Below are positions 15,469 through 21,500 of a stretch of DNA of 34,888 bases, piece by piece. The notes below the pieces were generated by a model. The model was not told the origin of the DNA. It did not search any database and saw only the letters and a program-made list of their open reading frames with translations. The stretch spans positions 1 through 34,888 of the forward strand of contig JAFDHD010000020.1 in NCBI GenBank assembly GCA_019308995.1. The letters run 5' to 3'. How positions within the stretch are numbered: the first letter of the stretch is position 1; every line of letters starts with the position of its first letter. A program made the position numbers and the translations under genes. The DNA is from Deltaproteobacteria bacterium. GTDB taxonomy: Bacteria; Desulfobacterota; Desulfarculia; Adiutricales; JAFDHD01.

Positions 15469-16645
15469 GGCCGGCTATATCCTCAAGAAGTTCGGTACCC
15501 CGGCGGTTGCCAGGGGAGAGTTCAAGGCAGCGCCTCACATGGCGCAGGGCCTGATCGGGGCGGTTCCGGGCCAGGGAGATTCTGGCCAGGGCCAGACTCG
15601 GTTCAGGGTTCGCTGGATCTACCTTGGCCGCCATGCGGTAAGCAGCCATGGCACTCTCTGGATTTTTCATCTTTTCATGGCACCGACCCAGCAGGAGGGC
15701 GGCCATGAATGTGAGGTGGCTGGAATTCAATCCGGACACCGGATCGTTGGCCCCCTGCCTTAAAAAGGCCTGAAGTCTTTTCGCAGCTTCCTTGTAGTCA
15801 GAACGGGCGTAAAGATGGCGTCCTAAATAAAAATGGCTTGGGCCGTATTCTGGATTGGTCTTGATTAATTTTTTAAGACAATCCTCGGCTTCCTGAATTC
15901 GGCCCAGACGTTCCAATGTCTGGGCTTGAAGGATGTGAGCATGAAAATAGAGGCCCTGGTTTTGGTCCGCCTGATTTCGGGCCGCAGCGGCTCGCCTGAG
16001 CCAGGGTAAAGCCTCATCAAAGCGGCGCAGGTTGAATAAAGTCTTGCCGGTCTGGTAGCAAAGATAAAGATCAGGGGCCTGCCTTTTGACCATGTCCTTC
16101 AGAAGACGGAGGTTCCTCTCCCCCTTCTGTTTGGCTTTAACCTTGTCTGCATAACCCCAGTGGATGATTTTGACCGGGGTCATCACCAGGCGGTAGTGAG
16201 CCGGGTGGACTAACTGCTCATGAACCCGCCCCTCAAAATAGACTTCCGGCCGGTTGGGGAAGACTCTTTTCTGGATTAACTGCTCCCCGGAAGGCACAAC
16301 CACCTCAATGCACCACAGGATTGATTCACGCCTGGCGTCAATATGACCTCGAATCGTCTCCACGTCCTCTGGCATGATACGATTGTCTCCGTCCAGCCAG
16401 AACAGCCAGTCTTTAGATGCTGCCGCGATAGAGGCGTTCCGAGCCGTGGCAAAGTCATCAGACCAGGGGATTTCAATGACCTTCGCGCCGTAAGAACGGG
16501 CCAAATCCTGGGTTCCGTCTTTTGAACCGGTGTCAATGACCACAACCTCGTCGAATAAGCGGTGCACCGGACCGAGGCTGTGCCGCAGATTGGCCGTCTC
16601 GTCACGCAGGATCATACACAGGGATAAACTAGGCTCAGATGTCAT
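15455..16645 (-). CDS. Glycosyltransferase family 2 with TPR repeats
   Basis: A 396-residue protein. The N-terminal GT-A domain (about 5-230) shows LSLCMILRDETANLRHSL (7-24), VVVIDTGSKDGTQDLA (34-49) and the metal-binding DxD-type motif WLDGDN (83-88), close to SunS-like GT2 enzymes. The C-terminal half (about 180-390) is made of TPR-like helical pairs (for example YFHAHILQAQTLERLGRIQE and SALALARISLARN-type repeats), which in O-GlcNAc-like enzymes bind the protein substrate. A role in direct glycosylation of flagellin is a reasonable inference. The start overlaps the stop of the small gene upstream (ATGA). Confidence 0.9.
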   Translation of the reverse strand: MTSEPSLSLCMILRDETANLRHSLGPVHRLFDEVVVIDTGSKDGTQDLARSYGAKVIEIPWSDDFATARNASIAAASKDWLFWLDGDNRIMPEDVETIRGHIDARRESILWCIEVVVPSGEQLIQKRVFPNRPEVYFEGRVHEQLVHPAHYRLVMTPVKIIHWGYADKVKAKQKGERNLRLLKDMVKRQAPDLYLCYQTGKTLFNLRRFDEALPWLRRAAAARNQADQNQGLYFHAHILQAQTLERLGRIQEAEDCLKKLIKTNPEYGPSHFYLGRHLYARSDYKEAAKRLQAFLRQGANDPVSGLNSSHLTFMAALLLGRCHEKMKNPESAMAAYRMAAKVDPANPEPSLALARISLARNRPDQALRHVRRCLELSPGNRRGTELLEDIAGHGQA

Positions 16646-16935
16646 AATCGCAGGGCCTCTCCAGGCGGATTCTTTTTATAACCCCGGCTGCCCAGCATTA
16701 AGGTCAAACACTTGCCAGCCGTGGTGTATCGTTTGACCGCCCCATCGCCCGGGCTGGAGATAGAAAACCGGTTTTTCCCCATGACTGATTCACAGAAAAG
16801 GGAAGGGCGGATCGCCTCAAAAACGCCTGGCAGGTCATGGCTCTTCAAAGGGCGTTCGTCAGTGATTTGACGGCATTTCCGGGTATGTTTGTCCAATCCT
16901 TCATTAATGGAAGGAGGAGTCTCGAGATGCGCCAT
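16642..16935 (-). CDS. Small unknown protein of the glycosylation operon
   Basis: A 97-residue open frame of unknown family with a basic C-terminal half containing SVMGKNRFSISSPGDGAVKR and KCLTLMLGSRGYKKNPPG. Two things support it: it lies in the same direction in the 450-bp gap between two glycosyltransferase genes, and its stop codon overlaps the start of the GT2 gene (ATGA). Against it, the AAAGGA before the ATG is only about one base away, too close for a good SD. An upstream stop codon near 16944 rules out a longer form. Confidence 0.45.
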   Translation of the reverse strand: MAHLETPPSINEGLDKHTRKCRQITDERPLKSHDLPGVFEAIRPSLFCESVMGKNRFSISSPGDGAVKRYTTAGKCLTLMLGSRGYKKNPPGEALRL

Positions 16936-17095
16936 TTCCTTTCGTTAGATCGAATTTTTGATTTCGTTTACAGATTTTTGCAGCCCCATTTAAAGATCAG
17001 AGACTCGCCCTAACGGTTCAGTCCCTTGATAAGGTAAGGAGCAATATTCAGGCCAAATCGGCTTTAAGAGTGAGTACCATGAATCACCTGGCAAA

Positions 17096-18706
17096 CTAAC
17101 TGACACTGATGTATCCTTGCCGGGCGGCCAGGTTGGCCTTTTGCGCCAGGTCAATTGACACAGAATCTATCTCGGTTGCCCGGGCCAGGAAGTGATAGGC
17201 CTCGATATTGGCGTTGTACTTCATCAAAAGATCGCCCAGGCGCGTCAGGGCCGGTAAATGGTAAGGGTCTAGCGTCACGGCCCGGTAATAATGTTCAAAA
17301 GCGTTCCACATTGACATGTGCAGATTGAGTCGTGAAAAACCTGGGGTCAGGTCGTGGCCTCGGGCTTCAAGGAGTTGGCCGAGCGCGTGATGCTGGTCCG
17401 CGGATAAATCCCCGTTGTCCGACATATTTCGGAAAGGATCTGATTCAAACGAAGCCTGACCTTCAGCCTGGCGAACCGCCTGCCGAAAGGATTGACCCGC
17501 CCGGCGCCTGTCTCTTTTGTTCAGGGCCAGATACCCTAATGTGAGTCTCGCCCTGAAGCTGCCTTGCGAGGCGGCGTCTTCCAGGTTGATTCTTGCTTCT
17601 GTATGGTTGTTTCTGAGTATCTGAATCAGGCCTAAGAAAAACAAGGCGTCTTTATCAGCTTGATTTAGGCGCTTGGCTCTTTTGAGCATTGTTTCAGCCC
17701 GTATGATCCAATTCCGGCTGCCTTGATCAGGCCAACGCATGGCCGCCAAGAAAAGAACCTTTCCCTGCTGGCCGAAAAAAAGACCTCCTTCCTGCAGCCC
17801 GGTTCCGGGGCGAGCATGGGCGGTGAGGTTTAGCAGTGTTTCAGTCCGATGCCTTATATGATGGGCTGTCATCACTTTTTCCCGGCCCCGCGCCGCGATT
17901 CGTTCTCTTTCTTTCTCGTTATTCAGATAGTATTCCGCCTGTTCGAGCAGGTCGCAAGGACTGAAGGCGGCCAGGTCTTGCCCTGGCTGAAACAGGTCTT
18001 CAAGGCCGTTTGCAGCCGCTTCGGTAAAGAGCATGGTTCCGGAGGCCATGCCTTCAAGCATGCGGGTGGTTACTCCATCAAACAGGTTCTCGTTCAGCAC
18101 CATCCTGGCCTGCCGGTAGAGCCGGGCCGCTGCTTGCGGCGGAACCCATTCTTTTTGCCTGCCACCGGCTGTGCGCACCGAATGCCGTTCTGACAGAAGC
18201 TTGATAATCCGGCGCCGCTTGGGCCTGACGTTTTTGTTCACAGCGCCAACAAAGGCCAGGTCGTAGATTTTTTCCTCAGCCGGACCCTGAAAAAGCTCAG
18301 TTTCAATCCCCACCGGCAGCCAGCAGGTTTTTGCGGCCGAAAGCCTGGACAGTTTTTGAGCACAATCCTTTTGATCAACCAAAACCAGATCGAACAAAGA
18401 GGCGTATTCTTTGTGCCAGAAAAAATTCAGGGGTCCGTCAACCGCGTACCAGACCTTGAGTAAGGAGGTCTTTTCCAGGCCGGAAGGGAAGACTCTTCGG
18501 CCCAGATCGTCTGTCAGGATGACGGCCTCGGGTGAACAAGAAAGGCGGGAGATTATGTACGGGATATCCAGCTTCTGAGCTGGCAGACATAGATCGCACG
18601 CCGGGTCATCACCGGCCCATACGGCCCGGTGTCCCATTTCTTGTAAGGCATGCTTGAAATAATTGCTGCCAAGCAGTAGAAAATCCATGAAAGCTCGAAC
18701 TGACAT
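17096..18706 (-). CDS. CgeB-like glycosyltransferase with C-terminal TPR repeats
   Basis: A 536-residue protein. The first part (about 1-310) resembles the CgeB/DUF3880 glycosyltransferases: FLLLGSNYFKHALQEMG at the start, VWYAVDGPLNFFWHKEYASL, WLPVGIETELFQG, then VLNENLFDGVTTRMLEGMAS with a GTMLFTEAA segment, the conserved C-terminal donor-binding region. The rest (about 330-530) is built of TPR-like repeats (ALFFLGLIQILRNNHTEARI; HLPALTRLGDLLMKYNANIE). It is the first gene of the minus-strand operon, 88 bp from a sigma-54 promoter candidate's start region. ATG codons at residues 1 and 7 both have weak SD sites, so the start could be 18 bases further in. Confidence 0.85.
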   Translation of the reverse strand: MSVRAFMDFLLLGSNYFKHALQEMGHRAVWAGDDPACDLCLPAQKLDIPYIISRLSCSPEAVILTDDLGRRVFPSGLEKTSLLKVWYAVDGPLNFFWHKEYASLFDLVLVDQKDCAQKLSRLSAAKTCWLPVGIETELFQGPAEEKIYDLAFVGAVNKNVRPKRRRIIKLLSERHSVRTAGGRQKEWVPPQAAARLYRQARMVLNENLFDGVTTRMLEGMASGTMLFTEAAANGLEDLFQPGQDLAAFSPCDLLEQAEYYLNNEKERERIAARGREKVMTAHHIRHRTETLLNLTAHARPGTGLQEGGLFFGQQGKVLFLAAMRWPDQGSRNWIIRAETMLKRAKRLNQADKDALFFLGLIQILRNNHTEARINLEDAASQGSFRARLTLGYLALNKRDRRRAGQSFRQAVRQAEGQASFESDPFRNMSDNGDLSADQHHALGQLLEARGHDLTPGFSRLNLHMSMWNAFEHYYRAVTLDPYHLPALTRLGDLLMKYNANIEAYHFLARATEIDSVSIDLAQKANLAARQGYISVS

Positions 18707-18805
18707 GGACTCACAGATTCCAATATGAGGTCTTATGAGTCCGTAAGTTAGAGGTTCTGGCTTAAGTTCAGGTTATAATACGGCCTTTTCCTCTCTCAGG
18801 TTGGA

Positions 18806-18821
18806 TGCAACATTTGCGCCA
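18806..18821 (-). promoter_or_regulatory. Sigma-54 type promoter of the glycosylation operon
   Basis: Read on the minus strand: TGGCGC (18821-18816), 5-bp spacer, TTGCA (18810-18806). One mismatch to TGGCAC-N5-TTGCW with exact GG/GC spacing. The predicted start near 18794 lies about 90 bp before the first glycosyltransferase gene. Confidence 0.6.
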
Positions 18822-19078
18822 CTGGGAAGTGAAGGCCGCTTGCCTGTTCAGCCACCCATTTTAGCTGTAAGAATAATAGGTTAGCTATCAAGAGCTCTTG
18901 CCGGGTCAGTAGTGGTATCTGCGCCGTGGCGGGGGTCGTCAATGAGTTGACGATTCTTTTGTAAATACTATGTTCAAAAGGGTCGGCATTGACCTGTTAA
19001 TCCATGTTCAGGCAGTCAAGAGCAATGGTTTCAACCAATTCTAAGACCTGATCCTCCTATGGGTTTTGATTGTATTTC

Positions 19079-19094
19079 CGGCTTGATCTTTGCA
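19079..19094 (+). promoter_or_regulatory. Weak sigma-54 type site upstream of the flgM pair
   Basis: CGGCTTG (19079-19085), 4 bp, then TTTGCA ending at 19094. GG and GC have the correct spacing and the -12 part is perfect, but the -24 part differs at three positions from TGGCAC. If active it would allow flgM expression at the sigma-54 stage, before sigma-28 is free. Confidence 0.3.
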
Positions 19095-19173
19095 TAAAAA
19101 AGGGTTATAAACGTAATCAAAGAGGAGCTTAAGTAAAACTGGCAAAAAGTTCGACTGAAACTTGAATTTTTAT

Positions 19174-19200
19174 TCAAGATTTTTCCTTATTTACCGATAA
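19174..19200 (+). promoter_or_regulatory. Sigma-28 type promoter of the flgM pair
   Basis: TCAAGATT (19174-19181), 11-bp spacer, ACCGATAA (19193-19200). The predicted start near 19207 is just before the SD GGAAGGAG of the first gene. A 7-bp AT-rich inverted repeat (CTTGAAT at 19161-19167, ATTCAAG at 19172-19178) overlaps the -35 element and could be an operator. Confidence 0.65.
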
Positions 19201-19224
19201 GGTAAATGAGGAAGGAGCCCAGGC

Positions 19225-19650
19225 ATGACTGTTACCCTGTCTCAGATACAAAAGGTCATGCAGGTATATGGAAAACAGGTTCGCAAAGGCGTGCGCCTCA
19301 AACAGGGAAGTGCTGCCGAACAAAGCAAGCCCGCGGACCAGCTCCGCGTTTCCGCCGAAGTCAAGCGCAAGCAGGTTGTAGAACGGGTTGCTTCTGAAAT
19401 TATCATTCACCTGATCAATGGAAATTTTCAGGCCGGCGGCGTTGAAAATGAGATCATGACCAGGCTGAGCCGGGAATACGGCGAACCATTGAATTTGTCA
19501 CAAGACATCGCCAGCGGTCAGCTTATCTTTCACACTGTTGATCATGAACGCGGCGAGATTATCCAGACGCTTGACAATAGGGAATCCGGCAAGCTGGCGC
19601 AAAGAATGATCGAGATAACCAGGGAGATGGTTGATCAAACCATGCTCTAA
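19225..19650 (+). CDS. DVU0524-like FlgM-associated protein
   Basis: A 141-residue, mainly helical protein directly upstream of flgM. Its position and pattern (MTVTLSQIQKVMQVYGKQ at the start, RVSAEVKRKQVVERVASEI in the middle, IEITREMVDQTML at the end) match what I know as the DVU0524 family of FlgM-associated proteins in Desulfovibrio-like bacteria. The biochemical role is not known to me; it may help FlgM or its export. The segment DQLRVSAEVKRKQ resembles the pre-helix part of FlgM (DKVQLSQQSRE). The SD GGAAGGAG is close to the ATG, and a sigma-28-type promoter lies directly upstream. The gap to flgM is 10 bp. Confidence 0.75.
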   Translation: MTVTLSQIQKVMQVYGKQVRKGVRLKQGSAAEQSKPADQLRVSAEVKRKQVVERVASEIIIHLINGNFQAGGVENEIMTRLSREYGEPLNLSQDIASGQLIFHTVDHERGEIIQTLDNRESGKLAQRMIEITREMVDQTML

Positions 19651-19660
19651 GGAGTTCGAT

Positions 19661-19978
19661 ATGGAAATAAACGAATTTGACCCCGGATCCAAGGTTAATC
19701 GCTACCAGGGTGAGGCCAAGGCTGTCGCAGACGAGATAAAAGAGAAGAAACAGCCCGACCAGCCTTCCCCGGTGAAAGAACCTTCCGCTGACAAGGTTCA
19801 GCTTTCGCAGCAATCCCGGGAAATCGCGCGGGCCAAGGAACTGGCCGAAACCGCTCCGGCTGTGCGTCAAGAAAAAGTGGAAGCCATCAAGGCAAAACTT
19901 GCGGCAGGGACTTATGATGTTGAAGCTGAAGATGTGGCTGATCGAATGCTGAAGGAGGCATTGCAAGAGCTGATCTAA
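19661..19978 (+). CDS. flgM: Anti-sigma-28 factor FlgM
   Basis: A 105-residue FlgM. The N-terminal half is polar and likely disordered; the C-terminal half (about 45-105) has DKVQLSQQSREIARAKEL and VRQEKVEAIKAKLAAGTYDV followed by VADRMLKEAL, the family signature of the sigma-28-binding helices. FlgM keeps FliA inactive until the hook is complete, then leaves the cell through the flagellar export channel. The frame is open from an ATG at 19631, but the start at 19661 (MEINEFDPG) has the SD AAGGAG in good position and agrees with family length. A strong terminator follows at 20001-20034. Confidence 0.95.
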   Translation: MEINEFDPGSKVNRYQGEAKAVADEIKEKKQPDQPSPVKEPSADKVQLSQQSREIARAKELAETAPAVRQEKVEAIKAKLAAGTYDVEAEDVADRMLKEALQELI

Positions 19979-20000
19979 CAAACCTGAAGAGATGGCTCAA

Positions 20001-20034
20001 AGGCTCGGGAGCTTAACTCCTGGGCTTTTTTTTT
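20001..20034 (+). terminator. Rho-independent terminator of the flgM operon
   Basis: AGGCTCGGGAG (20001-20011) pairs with CTCCTGGGCTT (20017-20027, with three G-U pairs) around a CTTAA loop, followed by a long T-run to 20034. It separates flgM from the convergent csrA-fliW genes; the downstream A/T tract continues to the stop of fliW. Confidence 0.9.
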
Positions 20035-20038
20035 ATTT

Positions 20039-20491
20039 TTAAGAAGTTTCGGCCTCATGCGAGGGCGCTGAAATAGGATAACGGTGTGAATACTCGGAGT
20101 CATCCAGGATGATTTGCCGAACTATTCTGGATTTGGTGTTAATGATGAGCGGCCCGAGCAGGTTGGCCGTCATGTCCTGGGGACGGCCGTGGGGAATGGT
20201 CATGATGACATACACGACCATATCTTCTGGATCTTCAATGCCAAGGTCGGCCAGGATATCTTCACTCAGGTTCAGGTCATAGTCCGGCTTGAAGGCAAAT
20301 GGATTGGCGATGACAAAGGCCAGGTCAGGCCGGTCCACTGCCTGAAACCAGAAGAACGGTGATTCCGGTTTGTGTTCGATAATCACATAACGTTCCTGAT
20401 CGGAAAATCCGATCAGGCCTCCGGGGACTGAGATAACGGCCTCGTCCTCAACCTCAATCTCACCAAACCGCGTGGTACGGATCTTCACCAC
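20039..20491 (-). CDS. fliW: Flagellar assembly factor FliW
   Basis: A 150-residue FliW. Visible signature parts are the N-terminal VKIRTTRFGEIEVEDEAVIS, then PGGLIGFSDQERYVIIEH, FFWFQAVDRPDLAFVIANP and LLGPLIINTKSRIVRQIIL (about 110-128). FliW binds CsrA at an allosteric site and also binds flagellin; free flagellin competes, which releases CsrA to block flagellin translation. That partner switch is known from Bacillus and Campylobacter. The gene starts with GTG directly after the csrA stop codon, with the SD AAGGAG inside the csrA end, so the two are translationally coupled. Confidence 0.95.
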   Translation of the reverse strand: MVKIRTTRFGEIEVEDEAVISVPGGLIGFSDQERYVIIEHKPESPFFWFQAVDRPDLAFVIANPFAFKPDYDLNLSEDILADLGIEDPEDMVVYVIMTIPHGRPQDMTANLLGPLIINTKSRIVRQIILDDSEYSHRYPISAPSHEAETS

Positions 20492-20740
20492 CTACTCCTT
20501 TGTACTCCTCTTTTGTTTTTCCCAGAAGCTTGCAATCTCGGACAGATCGTCCGGGGCCAGACCGGCGGCCTGCCTGTTCGCTTCCTGAATACGCTCAAAG
20601 ACCTCTTGCCGGTGAACCGGGATTATATTTGGAGCTTGGATGCCAAGGCGGACATATTTACCCTTAATATCAATTACTTGAACCTTGATATCATCCCCGA
20701 TCGCTATCGTTTCACCGGTTTTTCGTGTCAGGATCAGCAA
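20492..20740 (-). CDS. csrA: Carbon storage regulator CsrA
   Basis: An 82-residue CsrA, longer than the 61 residues of E. coli CsrA. Core features are MLILTRKTGETIAIGDDIKV at the start, KGKYVRLGIQAP, and VHRQEVFERIQ with the RNA-binding arginine of the VHRxEV motif. After this comes an extra tail of about 25 residues (GLAPDDLSEIASFWEKQKR). The frame stays open upstream to 20803, but the family start falls on a TTG at 20740 that has a perfect SD AGGAGG five bases before it; I chose that. CsrA binds GGA motifs in mRNA leaders and represses translation. The likely target here is flagellin mRNA, with FliW encoded directly behind. Confidence 0.93.
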   Translation of the reverse strand: MLILTRKTGETIAIGDDIKVQVIDIKGKYVRLGIQAPNIIPVHRQEVFERIQEANRQAAGLAPDDLSEIASFWEKQKRSTKE

Positions 20741-20983
20741 GCAGGCCTCCTGGTATACCGGACCGTTTAACGTTATATACCATATCCCTTCACAAAACGT
20801 CATAAAAAAGATTCAGGAAGAGAGAGACACCCTTTCTTCCCTCCACTGCGGTGAGGTTTTTGAGCTGGAAGGACCGGCGCGATAGCTATGGGGTGCTTCA
20901 GGGGTTTGTCTGCAAGATATTGAAAATAAAATTGAACAAGCATTAAGATATTTTTAAAAAAAGATAAAATCCATTTAAAATAT

Positions 20984-21010
20984 TTAAGTAATTTTTCAAG
21001 AAACCGATAA
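20984..21010 (+). promoter_or_regulatory. Additional sigma-28 type site in the AT-rich region
   Basis: TTAAGTAA (20984-20991), 11-bp spacer, ACCGATAA (21003-21010). It lies about 215 bp upstream of the second site and would give a leader of about 260 nt before the 64-aa gene, or a separate non-coding RNA. In AT-rich DNA the -35 part is more likely to arise by chance, but CCGATAA is not. Confidence 0.5.
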
Positions 21011-21198
21011 GGATTCTAAGAAAGCATATTTAATGATCTATTTAAAATTGGCATTTTTTTAGAAACATTAAAATCATTCTCGTAACCATAAAAATAAAGG
21101 ATGTAATATCAAAGAGATACATAAAATATTTTTCTTAAACATTCATAAAGACTTATTTGAAGGCTGTTGGTTTTAATTAAAATTTCATAAAAAAACAT

Positions 21199-21225
21199 TA
21201 AAGTAATTTGGAAAATATCCGATAA
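21199..21225 (+). promoter_or_regulatory. Sigma-28 type promoter of the 64-aa gene and flagellin 2
   Basis: TAAAGTAA (21199-21206), 11-bp spacer, TCCGATAA (21218-21225), close to TAAAGTTT-N11-GCCGATAA. The predicted start near 21232 lies about 45 bp before the small gene and about 270 bp before flagellin 2. Confidence 0.8.
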
Positions 21226-21275
21226 GATAGACAAAGATTCCTTGATAAAGGTTTAATAAATTCGCGGAGGCCAGC

Positions 21276-21470
21276 ATGGGATACACAATCAATCATAGAT
21301 GGCAGGATTTGAAAGCAGGAGCCGATTTCTATACCGAACCGCACCTGCACTTGATCGAGGGGCTGAGACAAAGGATCAATTTAACCCGGGTCGCTGCTGC
21401 CAACCATTTAAGCCGGTTCGTGCGGCCTGCTGACCTGGATGCGTTTGTTAAAGGCTTTTATTCCTTATAA
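21276..21470 (+). CDS. Small unknown protein co-transcribed with flagellin 2
   Basis: A 64-residue protein of unknown family with an SD GGAGG five bases before its ATG, placed between a sigma-28-type promoter and flagellin 2, 30 bp before the latter. It begins MGYTINHRWQDLKAG; both flagellins begin MGLVINH, so the start resembles the flagellin N terminus. The remainder (LIEGLRQRINLTRVAAANH, then FVRPADLDAFVKGFYSL) is not flagellin-like to my eye. It could be a small regulator, a minor secreted protein, or a leader whose translation affects flagellin 2. No signal peptide or membrane helix is seen. Confidence 0.7.
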   Translation: MGYTINHRWQDLKAGADFYTEPHLHLIEGLRQRINLTRVAAANHLSRFVRPADLDAFVKGFYSL

Positions 21471-21500
21471 AGTCTTATTCCATTAAAAAGGAGAAGGACC

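Larger units (their letters stand above)
18707..19224. other. Divergent regulatory region, glycosylation operon and flgM operon
   Basis: About 520 bp without a gene. It contains a sigma-54-type site on the minus strand (18806-18821), a weaker sigma-54-type site on the plus strand (19079-19094), an AT-rich hairpin (19161-19178) and a sigma-28-type site (19174-19200). No further structure was recognised between 18822 and 19078. Confidence 0.5.
20741..21275. other. AT-rich divergent region before csrA and the flagellin 2 unit
   Basis: About 535 bp. From about 20920 to 21260 the sequence is much richer in A and T than its surroundings, with many A- and T-tracts, as in UP elements or curved promoter DNA. 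It holds two sigma-28-type sites on the plus strand (20984-21010 and 21199-21225). No promoter for csrA was recognised and no gene is apparent. Confidence 0.5.

Noticed and set aside
19161-19178. AT-rich hairpin followed by Ts before the flgM pair as a terminator
   Set aside because: There is no upstream plus-strand gene to terminate, the stem has only 7 AT-rich pairs, and it overlaps a sigma-28 -35 box; an operator is more plausible.
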